The notes under the pieces are model-generated. The model did not search any database. It saw only the letters and a list, made by a program, of their open reading frames with translations, and had not been told where the DNA came from. A stretch of 64,000 nucleotides of DNA from an uncultured Bacteroidia bacterium (GTDB taxonomy: Bacteria > Bacteroidota > Bacteroidia > Bacteroidales > ML635J-15): contig CACYQN010000009.1 of NCBI GenBank assembly GCA_902776565.1, positions 13,036 to 77,035 of the forward strand, read 5' to 3'. The translations under genes and the position numbers were made by a program. This document shows, in pieces, positions 52,038 through 63,174 of this stretch. How positions within the stretch are numbered: position 1 is the first letter of the stretch; every line of letters starts with the position of its first letter.

Positions 52038-54005
52038 TTATTTTCTTTTCTGTTGCTTTCTCAATTCTTCCTGCTGTCTTTTTGAGGCTTCTTCGAGACG
52101 CTGCATCCACTTCGATTTCTTCTTCGGCTTGTTCTTGTTGGCTTCCATCTGTGCAAGAAGCCTGTCCTCTTTTACTACGAATCGCTGGATAATCCAAGTC
52201 TGCAAGATAGAGAACAAGTTGGCCAACAGGTAGTAGTAGCTCAAACCTGACGAGTACTTGTTGAACCACAACAACATAAGTATTGGCATCATCCACATCA
52301 TAACCTTCATGCCAGGCATAGAGTTGCTTGGATTCTGGCTGCTTGTCATCTTCTGCTGTACAAACATCGATATTGCCATAAGCAGTGCAAACAAGCTGAC
52401 GTGGTTACCATAAAGCGAAGAAATGATTGGAATGTTTGTGCTCCACTCCAATATTGCATCGTATGACGAAAGGTCTGATGCCCAGAGGAATGGCTGCTGG
52501 CGCAATTCGATTGAGGCAGGGAAGAAGCGGAACATTGCAATAAGTATCGGGAACTGTAACAACAACGGCAGACAACCACCCATCGGACTTACGCCCGCCT
52601 TCTGGTAGAGGCTCATCTGTGCCTGCTGGCGTTCCATTTCCTTGCCCTTCGGGTACTTTGCTGCAATTTCGTCAAGTTGCGGCTTCAGTACACGCATCTT
52701 TGCTGTTGACATATACGACTTGTATGTAAGCGGGAAAAGTACCAACTTGATAATGATGGTCATCAGCAGAATGATGATACCGTAGTTGGCAATTCCACGA
52801 CCCAACAGGTTGAACATCGGGATGATGGCGTACTTGTTAACCCAGCCGAAAATTCCCCAGCCCAGCGGGATGACCTTTTCCATATCCATATCGTTGCCAT
52901 CCTTGTCGGTGTATTCCTTCAGCAACGAGTACTTGTTCGGTCCAAAATAGAAGCTGAAATCCTTTGACACCTTGTTCTCGTCGGGAAGTTCGAGGAAGAA
53001 ATCCGACTGGAAGGTCTTCAAGGCTCTGGGATTCTCGTTTTCGTTAAGTTTTACAAGCGAAATTTTCGGGTCACCCAATGCGTTGTCCTTGGAAATCAGG
53101 ATAGAGGAGAAGAACTGCTGCTTGTAGGCAATCCACTGTGCGCTTCCCTTTGTGTCGTAGCTGTCGGCATCCTTCATTTCGTTGAGGTTCTCGATTTCCT
53201 CGTCCGACATGCGCATAAAAATGGTAGTGTTGTTCGATTCCCAGTCGCGACCTCTTTCAAGTGCAAACACATCGACGTACCACTGCATGCGGGTGCTGGT
53301 GTTGTCCTTGATTTCGTCCTTCAGTCCAACAAGGTTGAGGCTGAAGTCCATCATATAGTCGTCGGGATGGATAACATAGTTGTACTCAATGTATTTGCCT
53401 GCCTCGGCATTCAGACGCATAACGAAATTCAAGTCGTTTTCGCCGACCTTTATCGTGTCGCCAGTAGGAGTCTTGCCTCCAGCCAACATCGGCTCGAAAT
53501 ACATATTGTTGGTAACCAACGGCTTTCCGCTAACCGACAATACCACGCCAAATGTTGAGTTTTCGTCGTTCTCAAACAGCACGAGCGGTTCCTTGTTGAA
53601 TGTGACATAGTCCTTCAACTGTACGGAATAGATTTTTCCGCCCTTGTTCAAGAAGGTGATTATCATCTTGTTGTTCTCGACAACGGTAAACTTGTTTTCT
53701 CCGACAACCGACTTTGCGAAAATGCCGTGCTCGTTGCGGAGCTTTATGTTCCTTATAGAATCTATTTGTTCTGGACTTAAGGTGTCGGCCATTGCAGCGG
53801 CTTCCTTTTCAGCCTTTTCGGCTTCTTCCTTAAGCAGTTCGGCTGCAACTCTGGCTTCTTCTTCCTTGACAAGCTGCTCGTGTGCAATGGAATCCTGCAC
53901 GCGCTGGCGTTCTGCAATCTCCTCCTTGCTCGGACGGGACAGAAACATATAGCCAATCAGCAGTATGCTTATGATTACAAGTCCAATAATCGTATTTTTA
54001 TCCAT
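52038..54005 (-). CDS. yidC: Membrane protein insertase YidC
   Basis: Inserts and folds inner-membrane proteins with or without SecYEG. N-terminal helix (about 4-22), a large periplasmic beta-domain with an Ala/Glu-rich linker (about 35-75), then the conserved five-helix core from about 380 to 610 including PMGGCLPLLLQFPILIAMF. The C-terminal tail is strongly basic (KNKPKKKSKWMQRLEEA ... KQQKRK), as expected for ribosome contact. The 655 residues are normal for Bacteroidota. Last gene of the minus-strand operon, 3 bp after pyrG. Confidence 0.95.
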   Translation of the reverse strand: MDKNTIIGLVIISILLIGYMFLSRPSKEEIAERQRVQDSIAHEQLVKEEEARVAAELLKEEAEKAEKEAAAMADTLSPEQIDSIRNIKLRNEHGIFAKSVVGENKFTVVENNKMIITFLNKGGKIYSVQLKDYVTFNKEPLVLFENDENSTFGVVLSVSGKPLVTNNMYFEPMLAGGKTPTGDTIKVGENDLNFVMRLNAEAGKYIEYNYVIHPDDYMMDFSLNLVGLKDEIKDNTSTRMQWYVDVFALERGRDWESNNTTIFMRMSDEEIENLNEMKDADSYDTKGSAQWIAYKQQFFSSILISKDNALGDPKISLVKLNENENPRALKTFQSDFFLELPDENKVSKDFSFYFGPNKYSLLKEYTDKDGNDMDMEKVIPLGWGIFGWVNKYAIIPMFNLLGRGIANYGIIILLMTIIIKLVLFPLTYKSYMSTAKMRVLKPQLDEIAAKYPKGKEMERQQAQMSLYQKAGVSPMGGCLPLLLQFPILIAMFRFFPASIELRQQPFLWASDLSSYDAILEWSTNIPIISSLYGNHVSLFALLMAISMFVQQKMTSSQNPSNSMPGMKVMMWMMPILMLLWFNKYSSGLSYYYLLANLFSILQTWIIQRFVVKEDRLLAQMEANKNKPKKKSKWMQRLEEASKRQQEELRKQQKRK

Positions 54006-54008
54006 ATA

Positions 54009-55625
<1,617 letters not shown>

Positions 55626-57947
55626 TTAGAATGTAAAGTTCAAACCAAAGCTCGGCATAATCGGCAACTGGTTGACGCGGTTATACTCAAGCCTGTCAAA
55701 GTAAAATATATTTTTTCTGTTGTAAACGTTGGTCACGCCAAGGTTCAGTTCCAGCTTCATATTGTGCTCGAAAGCAAACACCTTGTTTATCGTCAGGTCG
55801 AGGCGATGGTAGTTTGGAAGCCTTCCCGTGTTGAGTTCCGAGTAGGCGACGCCCAAAGTTCCGTTGTTCGACCAATACTGCGTGTTGATTCCGCCTGTGA
55901 AGTCAACATTTTCATACAATGCCGATGTCAGCGTGAACGGGAATCCCGAACCGTAGTTCCATCTTGCACTTGCGCTCCACGAATTGTGCTTTCCGAACTT
56001 GTATGTTGCCACAAGGTTCACATTGTGACGGCGGTCGTAGTTTGGCGCGTATGTTTCAACGCCATCGTTACGGCGCACCCAGCCAAGCGAATATACTGCC
56101 CAGACATACCATTTTTCGGTGTCGTACTTCAGCAGGAAGTCAACGCCGTAGGCATAGCCCGATTCAACAAGGAAATCCTTCTTCTGGTAATCGGGACGGG
56201 AAGCATTTACAGAATTGTCGTCATAAATCTTGTTGCGGTTGATTGTCGTTATCTGGTCGAAATTCTTCAGATAACCTTCAACGTTGAGATTCAACGAATT
56301 GACAATATCCCATTCAAAGCCGAAAATTATATGTTCCGACTTTTGAAGTTTCGTTTTCAGAATTTCACCCTTGTAGGTGTCGGGCATACTCGGCAAGTTT
56401 CCGCTGAGGAATCCGTAGAATAGGTTCACGACATCGCGGTCGCTGTTGGCAGCAACCAAATTCTGCGAATACAAGCCTGCAGCAAGTTTCAGCCTGAATC
56501 TCTCAACAACGTTGTACTTTATGCCAAGTCGCGGTTCTGGAGAAACGGAACCCATTGATGCATAATAATGTAACCTGAATCCGGGTTCTATGACAATGCT
56601 TCCGAGATTCCACTTGTATTTTGCGAAAGCAGCAAGTTCGGTGCTGTATTCTTCCTGCGAAAGTTCGCGTCCCACAGAGTTGAAATAGTCGTAATCGGTT
56701 CCAAATCCGAGCATTTCAAGCCCCCAAGTGAAATCGTTCTTTCCCATGTGGTAGATGAAGTCCAAGCCGACGTTAAAACCGTTGATTGAACTTGCGCTCG
56801 GATAATTCTGCAATGCCTGCATCGAAATTGCATAGTTGGAGTAGGAGACGTGTGCCTTTATCAGCATCGACGAACTTGGTGGCACTATGGAAATGTTTCC
56901 GCCGACACCGAATGTGCGCCAATGCAAGTCGCTCAGTCCCTGATAACTGACATTGTCGTTGAAGTTAAATCCGAACAGGTTCACACGGCTTCCGCCAGGC
57001 GATGCCAACGAAAGTTTTCCATAAATGTCGGTGAAGTTGAACGGCAATCCTGCGCCATCGTTGATATACCTATATATATATTTAGATGCCTGTTCAAGAT
57101 AAGAGGTCTTTGCCGAAACGATGTACGAAAGGCTTGTCTTTCCTTCCTTGAACTTCACAATCGGGCCTTCGAGCATAAGTTTTGCGCCGAAAGTGCTTGC
57201 AGAAAACTTTCCACCGAACTTCTTGGCGTTGCCGTCCTTCATAGTTATGTCCATAACCGACGACGACCTTCCGCCATATTCGGCATTAAATCCACCGGTA
57301 TAAACGTCGGCGTTTCTGATGATGTCGGAATCGAAAACGGAGAACAGACCGATGGAGTGGAATGGATTGTAGATTGTCATTCCGTCGATAAGCACAAGGT
57401 TCTGTATGTTGGAACCGCCTCTTATGTAGAGCTGTCCACCTTGGTCACCAGTGAATGTAACGCCTGGAAGCACCTGCAGGAACTGGGCAATGTCGGGTTC
57501 GCCACCAACAGACGGCAACTGCTTAATCTGGGTAGGAGAGACCTTGATTATGGAAGCCCTAACCTGTGTCATTTGCTCCTCACGTTCCGCCGAGACGACT
57601 GTTTCCTGAAGTATCACCGCCGATTTCACCATCATAAAGTTCTTCGACACAAGCTGTCCTTCCTTTGCAATGGTAAATTCCTCGGTCAAATCGGTGTAGC
57701 CCAAGTAGGTTATTGTAACAGAATGCGTTCCGACAGGAATTTTTGGAATGGAAAAATATCCGTTCGCATCGGTTGACGCGCCCAATGTTGTGCCGTTCAC
57801 AGGAATCGACACGTTAGCAAACATACAAGGCTCGCCATTGTCCTTGTCAAGAACGAAGCCCTTCAGCGTTCCGTGCTGGGAAAAAAGCATAGTTGCGCTT
57901 GTTACAAACGCAACTATTAATATCAAGAATTTCAATGCTTTATTCAT
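55626..57947 (-). CDS. TonB-dependent outer-membrane receptor with carboxypeptidase-like domain
   Basis: The start at 57947 gives a signal peptide (MNKALKFLILIVAFVTSATMLFSQ). Residues about 25-110 are a CarboxypepD_reg-like domain (GTLKGFVLDKDNGEPCMFANVSIPVNGTTLGASTDANGYFSIPKIPVG-type). The plug domain (about 120-240) includes LPSVGGEPDIAQFLQVLPGV, LYIRGGSNIQNLVLIDGMTIYNP and NAEYGGRSSSVMDITMKDG. The rest is a beta-barrel ending in aromatic MPSFGLNFTF, the usual outer-membrane C-terminus. No SusD partner is next to it, so the substrate is open. It overlaps the upstream DUF349 gene by 8 bp. Confidence 0.92.
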   Translation of the reverse strand: MNKALKFLILIVAFVTSATMLFSQHGTLKGFVLDKDNGEPCMFANVSIPVNGTTLGASTDANGYFSIPKIPVGTHSVTITYLGYTDLTEEFTIAKEGQLVSKNFMMVKSAVILQETVVSAEREEQMTQVRASIIKVSPTQIKQLPSVGGEPDIAQFLQVLPGVTFTGDQGGQLYIRGGSNIQNLVLIDGMTIYNPFHSIGLFSVFDSDIIRNADVYTGGFNAEYGGRSSSVMDITMKDGNAKKFGGKFSASTFGAKLMLEGPIVKFKEGKTSLSYIVSAKTSYLEQASKYIYRYINDGAGLPFNFTDIYGKLSLASPGGSRVNLFGFNFNDNVSYQGLSDLHWRTFGVGGNISIVPPSSSMLIKAHVSYSNYAISMQALQNYPSASSINGFNVGLDFIYHMGKNDFTWGLEMLGFGTDYDYFNSVGRELSQEEYSTELAAFAKYKWNLGSIVIEPGFRLHYYASMGSVSPEPRLGIKYNVVERFRLKLAAGLYSQNLVAANSDRDVVNLFYGFLSGNLPSMPDTYKGEILKTKLQKSEHIIFGFEWDIVNSLNLNVEGYLKNFDQITTINRNKIYDDNSVNASRPDYQKKDFLVESGYAYGVDFLLKYDTEKWYVWAVYSLGWVRRNDGVETYAPNYDRRHNVNLVATYKFGKHNSWSASARWNYGSGFPFTLTSALYENVDFTGGINTQYWSNNGTLGVAYSELNTGRLPNYHRLDLTINKVFAFEHNMKLELNLGVTNVYNRKNIFYFDRLEYNRVNQLPIMPSFGLNFTF

Positions 57948-59901
57948 TGCTTGTACCTTTAAGTTCTCTTTCTGCAATGTCTATCGCTTTTTTCTTGTCT
58001 TTCAGTACTGCAATTTCGTTTTTAATCTTTTCTATCTTCTTCTTGAACTCCTTCACAATCGAATCGGAACCGCTGGAGAAGAAGCCGAGATTGTTTTCAA
58101 TCTGGGCAATTTCAACAGTCAAGTCCTGAATCTTGTGTACGATTGCGCTTCTTTCTTTCTGCAAAGCCGATACTTCACCGCTTTCCTTAATCATCTCAAT
58201 CTGAGTGTTGAAGGCAGAAAGTTCCAAGTCGTTGCGGTTCAAGTTTATAGTGGCAAAAATCTTGTCGACTGCCTCTTTGAACTCCTTGTAAAGACGGTCC
58301 TTGTCGGCAGAAGCGACATAGCCAATTTCGTTCCACCTTGTGCGGAACTCCTTGATTTTCTCGACATTCTGAGCCTGGTCTTCAACTGGAACGTATGCCT
58401 TGACTTCAGAAATGAGGTTTTCCTTCTTTTCGAGGTTCATCTGATGTTCAGCCTCGATGTTTGAATAGAACTGGCTCTTTGCATCGAAGAACTTGTTGCA
58501 AGCAGCGCGGAAACGACCCCAAATCTGGTCGGAATGTTTCTTTGGTGCAGGACCGATTTCCTTCCATTTCCTCTGTAGGTCGTAGAACATTTCGGTAGTC
58601 TTTTTCCAGTCGGTGCTGTCCTGCAACGATTCGGCAGTAACGCAGAGTTCGGTCTTCTTGCGGAGGTTTTCCTCAAGGTCGCTGTTCATCCTGTCGAAGT
58701 ATTCCTTCTTGAGGTCGAAGAACTTGTTGCACGAAGTCCTGAACCTTTCGTAGATTTCGGTATTGACAGCGGTAGGAACCATACCTATGGTCTTCCACAA
58801 AGCCTGAAGTTCAAGGACTTTCTGTGAAGCGACAACCCAATCCTTACCGTTGGTAGGCAAAGCGTCATCGGCAACCATTGCTTCGATTCTTTCGCAAAGC
58901 AGAACTTTCTGCTCGTAGTTGGCTTCGCGTTCCGACTTCTGCTTCTCGTTGTATTCCTTGAAGTTGTTGAAAATCTTGGTGCGGACTTCGTTGAATCTGT
59001 CCCATATTTCCTCGCGCTTGTCGTTCGGAACCGGACCGATTTCCTTCCACTCGTTGAAAAGTTCAATCGACTTGCGATAAGCAGTTATGATGTTGGTTTC
59101 AAGCAGAAGTTCTTCCATCTTCTCGCAGAGGGCAATCTTCTGTTCGAGGTTCTTCTTGTAGTCGAGTTCGCGAAGTTCGCGATTAATTTTCAGCAAGTTA
59201 TAGTAGTTGGAAACGTGCATCTGGTAGTTTTCCCAGAGTTCCTTGTTCTTTTCTGCTGGAACCATACCGATTTCGCTCCATTCCTTCTGCAATGCGCGGA
59301 AATCGTTGTATGACTGCGAAACCGATTCGCTGTTACCCAACTGTTTGATTTTCTCTATTATAGCGAGTTTTTTCTCGTAGTTCTTTTCCTTTATTTCTTC
59401 CTGACGGCGCAGACGTTCTTCGCGTTGCTTGCGGTAGTCTTCCATAAGTTCCTTGAAATAGTCCTCGGTCGGGTCTTTAGGCATCTCTATTTCAACGCCT
59501 TCGCCAGCCTTTTCGCGCAGTTCACGCTTAAGGGTCTCGTGGTCTTCGCGCTGTCTTTCATAATACAGTTTGCGGAGAATGTCAATTTCCTTCTTGCAGT
59601 CTTCCTTCTCTGAATCGTGTACATAGTAGCGGATTTTCTCAAGGATTTCCTCCTTGTTAAGACCTGCAAAATCTGCTTCGGTAACTTCGGGTTCCTTTAC
59701 TTCGGGCTGAGCTTCAGCTTCGGGCTCTTGCTCCGGCACGACTTCCTGCAGTACATCGGCGACTGGTTCTGCAACCGGTTCCTCAAACTTCGGTTCTGCA
59801 TCCTGTGCTACCTGTTCAACTTCAGAAACAACTTGTGTTTCAATGTTTTCATTCTCGATAGAGTTCTCAATAGAGTTCTCGGTGTTTAATAATTCGTCCA
59901 T
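57940..59901 (-). CDS. DUF349-repeat protein
   Basis: A 653-residue, highly charged, helical protein. After an acidic N-terminal tail (about 1-90, rich in Glu, Val and Pro) it contains at least five DUF349-type units, seen as repeated W-x-E-I-G-x-x-P blocks (LQKEWSEIGMVP, FNEWKEIGPVP, LQALWKTIGMVP, LQRKWKEIGPAP, FRTRWNEIGYV). It ends in a coiled coil. No signal or membrane segment, so cytoplasmic. The function of the family is not well established. First gene of the operon with the TonB-dependent receptor, pyrG and yidC. Confidence 0.92.
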   Translation of the reverse strand: MDELLNTENSIENSIENENIETQVVSEVEQVAQDAEPKFEEPVAEPVADVLQEVVPEQEPEAEAQPEVKEPEVTEADFAGLNKEEILEKIRYYVHDSEKEDCKKEIDILRKLYYERQREDHETLKRELREKAGEGVEIEMPKDPTEDYFKELMEDYRKQREERLRRQEEIKEKNYEKKLAIIEKIKQLGNSESVSQSYNDFRALQKEWSEIGMVPAEKNKELWENYQMHVSNYYNLLKINRELRELDYKKNLEQKIALCEKMEELLLETNIITAYRKSIELFNEWKEIGPVPNDKREEIWDRFNEVRTKIFNNFKEYNEKQKSEREANYEQKVLLCERIEAMVADDALPTNGKDWVVASQKVLELQALWKTIGMVPTAVNTEIYERFRTSCNKFFDLKKEYFDRMNSDLEENLRKKTELCVTAESLQDSTDWKKTTEMFYDLQRKWKEIGPAPKKHSDQIWGRFRAACNKFFDAKSQFYSNIEAEHQMNLEKKENLISEVKAYVPVEDQAQNVEKIKEFRTRWNEIGYVASADKDRLYKEFKEAVDKIFATINLNRNDLELSAFNTQIEMIKESGEVSALQKERSAIVHKIQDLTVEIAQIENNLGFFSSGSDSIVKEFKKKIEKIKNEIAVLKDKKKAIDIAERELKGTSNE

Positions 59902-60105
59902 AAATAAGAATAATTAAGTGTGTATTAAATTATAATGTCAACCGCCCAAACGGCTGAAGAGTAAAAATTTCAATTTTATGGCGCACAAAAGGGGAGACGA
60001 CTGCGAATCGCCACGCATTGCACTGTTTTTCAACAATTTCAACCTTGCTATACATCCCTTCTGCAAGCAATTTTAATTATAAACTCAAATTCAATTTTAA
60101 AAATG

Positions 60106-60136
60106 CGAAGGTAACTAATATTGTGGGATTGACAAA
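60106..60136 (-). promoter_or_regulatory. Putative -33/-7 promoter for the DUF349-TonB receptor-pyrG-yidC operon
   Basis: On the minus strand TTTG (60136-60133), a 19-nt gap and TACCTTCG (60113-60106), one mismatch in the -7 box. Confidence 0.45.
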
Positions 60137-60179
60137 GAAATATTCCCGATTTAATTTATGAACAATGCTTTTTTTTCCT

Positions 60180-60209
60180 TTTGGAATAAAGGAATATGTT
60201 ATATCTTTG
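60180..60209 (+). promoter_or_regulatory. Putative -33/-7 promoter for the dciA-like gene
   Basis: TTTG (60180-60183), an 18-nt gap and TATCTTTG (60202-60209) match both boxes; 22 nt before the ATG. Confidence 0.6.
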
Positions 60210-60230
60210 CAACCCTTAAAGAAATGTTAA

Positions 60231-60524
60231 ATGGACAGGAAGGGTAACGAACAAGTCAACGCATTGCTATCTGCGGTAATTGCTTCTAATCCAAAACTTG
60301 CGGAAGGTTATTGCAAGCACAAGATTAAGTCGCAATGGCGAGACATTTCGGGTGAATACGTTGCCAATGCTACCGAGGAAATTTCTTTTGAAGGGCGTAA
60401 AATGTTTGTGAAGGTGAAGTCGTCCATAATAAGGAGCGAAATGCTACAGATTCGCAGACAGTTGGTTTGCCGCATCAACCAGACGGCTGGTGCAAATATT
60501 ATTGACGAATTGATTGTAAGATAA
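60231..60524 (+). CDS. DUF721/DciA-like protein
   Basis: A 97-residue basic protein of the DUF721 family. NPKLAEGYCKHKIKSQWRDISGEYVANATEEI gives the conserved W-x-x-I-x-G-x-x-V-x-x-x-T pattern, followed by the second beta-strand pair LFVKVKSSIIRSEMLQIRRQLVCRIN-like. DciA members help load the replicative helicase; in Bacteroidota the DUF721 domain stands alone as here. It has its own promoter and is 10 bp before hutI. Confidence 0.85.
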   Translation: MDRKGNEQVNALLSAVIASNPKLAEGYCKHKIKSQWRDISGEYVANATEEISFEGRKMFVKVKSSIIRSEMLQIRRQLVCRINQTAGANIIDELIVR

Positions 60525-60534
60525 CATATTGGAA

Positions 60535-61785
60535 ATGAAAACTTTAATACGCAACATAAAGGAACTCGTCAACGTTGACGAAAGCGGTCGCCTGATGGCA
60601 AAAGGAGAGGATATGTCGAAACTCCAGACAATAAAGGACGCATACCTTATTATTAATGACGACAAGATTCACTCATACGGCAAGATGGCAGACTTGAAGC
60701 CCGACTGGGACGACGACGAGGAAAAGAGCATCGAGATTGATGCCACAGGCAAGATGGTTTTCCCGTCGTTCTGCGATTCACACACGCATCTTGTTTATGC
60801 AGGAAGCCGCGAAATCGAATACAGCGACAAGATTCGTGGTCTAAGCTACGAAGAAATCGCAAAGAGGGGTGGGGGAATCCTGAATTCGGCAGAACGCCTT
60901 AGAAACAGCAGCGAGGACGAACTCTACAACCAGGCAATGGAACGCATCAACGAGATAATCTCGTTCGGCACTGGCGCTGTGGAAATTAAGAGCGGTTACG
61001 GACTTGATACCGAGAGCGAACTCAAGATGTTGCGAGTAATAAAGCGTATCAAGGAAACGACTCCGCTGATTGTACGCTCGACTTTTCTTGGCGCACACGC
61101 AACTCCGCTGGAATACAAGGAAGACCCTGATGCATACGTCGATAAGATTATAAACGAGATGCTGCCGCTTGTAGCATCCGAAGAACTGGCAGACTTCGTG
61201 GATGTGTTCTGCGACAAGGGATTTTTCACCACCGAGCAGACAGAACGCATACTTATGGCAGGTATTAAATATGGTATGAGACCGAAAATCCACGCCAACG
61301 AAATGGCAAAATCAGGAGGAATCCAAGTGGGAGTGAAGTACGACGCTCTTTCGGTTGACCACATCGAATACACTGGGGATGAAGAAATTGCAGTTCTGAA
61401 GGATAGCGAGACTATGCCGACAGTACTTCCCGGCGCAGCATTTTTCCTGAATATGCCGTATGCACCAGCTCGCAAGATGATTGCCGCAGGACTGCCAGTT
61501 GCAATTGCATCCGACTACAATCCGGGCTCGTCGCCGGCAGGAAACATGAAGTTTATGATGTCGCTTGCCTGTGTAAACTACAAGATGCTTCCCGAAGAAG
61601 CAATTATTGCTGCAACTTTGAATTCCGCATACGCAATGGGTGTCAGCGACATAGCAGGAAGCATAACGGTAGGAAAGAAAGCTAACGTATTCATTACGAA
61701 GGAAATACCTTCGATAGAATTTATGCCGTATGCATATTGCACCGACCTGATTGATACGGTAATTCTTAACGGACAGATTTTGTAG
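60535..61785 (+). CDS. hutI: Imidazolonepropionase
   Basis: Third step of histidine degradation: hydrolyses 4-imidazolone-5-propionate to N-formimino-glutamate. Amidohydrolase fold with the metal-binding HxH in CDSHTHLVYAGSR (about residues 80-90), ERLRNSSEDEL, GAHATPLEY, IHANEMAKSGG and ASDYNPGSSPAGNMKF. The ATG at 60535 is preferred to a TTG six bases earlier. The 416 residues are normal. Hut partners (hutH, hutU, formimidoyltransferase) are not in the window. Followed by a lipoprotein gene 41 bp downstream. Confidence 0.93.
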   Translation: MKTLIRNIKELVNVDESGRLMAKGEDMSKLQTIKDAYLIINDDKIHSYGKMADLKPDWDDDEEKSIEIDATGKMVFPSFCDSHTHLVYAGSREIEYSDKIRGLSYEEIAKRGGGILNSAERLRNSSEDELYNQAMERINEIISFGTGAVEIKSGYGLDTESELKMLRVIKRIKETTPLIVRSTFLGAHATPLEYKEDPDAYVDKIINEMLPLVASEELADFVDVFCDKGFFTTEQTERILMAGIKYGMRPKIHANEMAKSGGIQVGVKYDALSVDHIEYTGDEEIAVLKDSETMPTVLPGAAFFLNMPYAPARKMIAAGLPVAIASDYNPGSSPAGNMKFMMSLACVNYKMLPEEAIIAATLNSAYAMGVSDIAGSITVGKKANVFITKEIPSIEFMPYAYCTDLIDTVILNGQIL

Positions 61786-61826
61786 GACAATAATATTGAA
61801 GAGGTTACGTTAATAATAACGGACTT

Positions 61827-62657
61827 ATGAAGATGTCGTTTAGAAATAGGACATTTGTTTTGCTGGCAATTGGAATGATTTTCCTTTTGTCAGCGACATC
61901 TTGTTCTAACATAACTTCAACAAAATCATTGTTTTCGGCTATAGAAAAACGCTACGAATGCAACTGGTTCAACAACATCAAATATATGATTTCGGTCATA
62001 AGGTTTGATGACGACAACACAGAAAAACGCAGTACTTGCAGTGCCGAATACGTAAGGCCATCGCAGCATATCCTTAAGACAGATATGATTAACGACGACG
62101 GCTACATTTACATCAACGATACTATCTATGCATTTGTCGGAGGCGAATTGGTTTCGTCGCGTCCCGACATAAACGATTTTGTACTGGTAGTTATGGACTT
62201 ATACGGAATGACTGCAAAAGATGCAATTAATCGCATAAATGATTTTGGAATAGCAAACACATCTGAATTTTGCAGTTATACGGACACAGCCAATCATAAA
62301 TATTATATTGTCGGCATTGATAATTATAATGATAACACAGTGAATAAGAACCAGATATGGTTTGATTCAAAGACATTGTTGCCGAAGATGGTTCAGCGCA
62401 CAAAAGACGATGGTCACAAATATGCGATTACATTCGATAATTTCATCCAAGTTGGTGGCACGGGCTGGATTCCACAGAAAATAACGTATTCGAAGGATGA
62501 CAAGGTAAAAATTGTTGAGCGCATATACGACGCAGTAATTCCAATTTATGAAAAGAAAAAATTGTCGGTAGATAATTTCTGCAGCGACGAAACCTTGAAT
62601 GAAATGCAGCTTGACCCAAATTCAAATTTCTCGCTGAACTTTATGGTGGAACCGTAA
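61827..62657 (+). CDS. Lipoprotein of unknown function, LolA-like fold possible
   Basis: The N-terminus is a lipoprotein signal (MKMSFRNRTFVLLAIGMIFLLSATSC) with lipobox LSATSC, Cys26 being the lipidation site. The mature 250 residues show a long run of beta-strands (KYMISVIRF, QHILKTDM, YIYINDTIYAFVGG, HKYYIVGID, KNQIWFDSKTLLPKMVQRT, KYAITFDNFIQV, WIPQKITYS), which fits an unclosed beta-barrel such as LolA/outer-membrane lipoprotein-like folds, but no diagnostic motif is visible. Probably outer-membrane anchored. Function unknown. Confidence 0.8.
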   Translation: MKMSFRNRTFVLLAIGMIFLLSATSCSNITSTKSLFSAIEKRYECNWFNNIKYMISVIRFDDDNTEKRSTCSAEYVRPSQHILKTDMINDDGYIYINDTIYAFVGGELVSSRPDINDFVLVVMDLYGMTAKDAINRINDFGIANTSEFCSYTDTANHKYYIVGIDNYNDNTVNKNQIWFDSKTLLPKMVQRTKDDGHKYAITFDNFIQVGGTGWIPQKITYSKDDKVKIVERIYDAVIPIYEKKKLSVDNFCSDETLNEMQLDPNSNFSLNFMVEP

Positions 62658-63174
62658 AAGTTCAAAGGTTAAAAGTTCAAGGTTCAACAATTCAAGGTTC
62701 AACAATTCAAAGTTTAAGGTTCAACGGTAATTTGTAGCGACGCAATGCTTTGCGTCGGTGTTCAAAGATTCAAAAGTTTTTGGTTTAAGGTTCTAAGATT
62801 TGGCTACGCCGAGCTAAAGGTTGAGAATTTGATGATTCTCCACAAAATTTTTCTAACGCCAAAATTTTGCCGTATTTGATGTCTGACCAAGATTCGTTTC
62901 AAATTTTCGAAAATTTCGTCAATAATTCCCAAAGCCAGAATTTTTCAAAAAAATCCGCCGGTTGAGCGTAGTCGCACAAAGTTCAATGTTCAACGTTCAA
63001 ACGACAAAGGTTCGAATCGAATTGCTGAGATATGTTCAACGTTTAAAGTTCAAAGATTCAAAGTTCAAAGAAATCCCACAAAAACTCATTAAATTTTTTG
63101 CAGCCTCTTTTGTCTTATAATTTATATTATGTAAAATAGCATCTAAAAGAATCCTCCTATTCCATAGTCTTCAC
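62658..63174. repeat. Low-complexity intergenic repeat block (TTCAAAGGTT type)
   Basis: No gene. The first 120 bases and 62980-63085 are words of the type AAAGTTCAAGGTTCAACA and CAAAGATTCAAAG. Between them lie a GCGACGCAATGC...GCGTCG hairpin (62735) and a GGCTACGCCGAGC word (62811), both members of families seen elsewhere in the window. Confidence 0.6.

Larger units (their letters stand above)
59902..60230. other. Divergent intergenic region, two promoters and leader
   Basis: This 329-bp gap between the divergent DUF349 operon and dciA-like gene has no open frame. It contains the two promoters listed separately and a DUF349 leader of about 200 nt with small inverted repeats near 59940. Confidence 0.6.
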
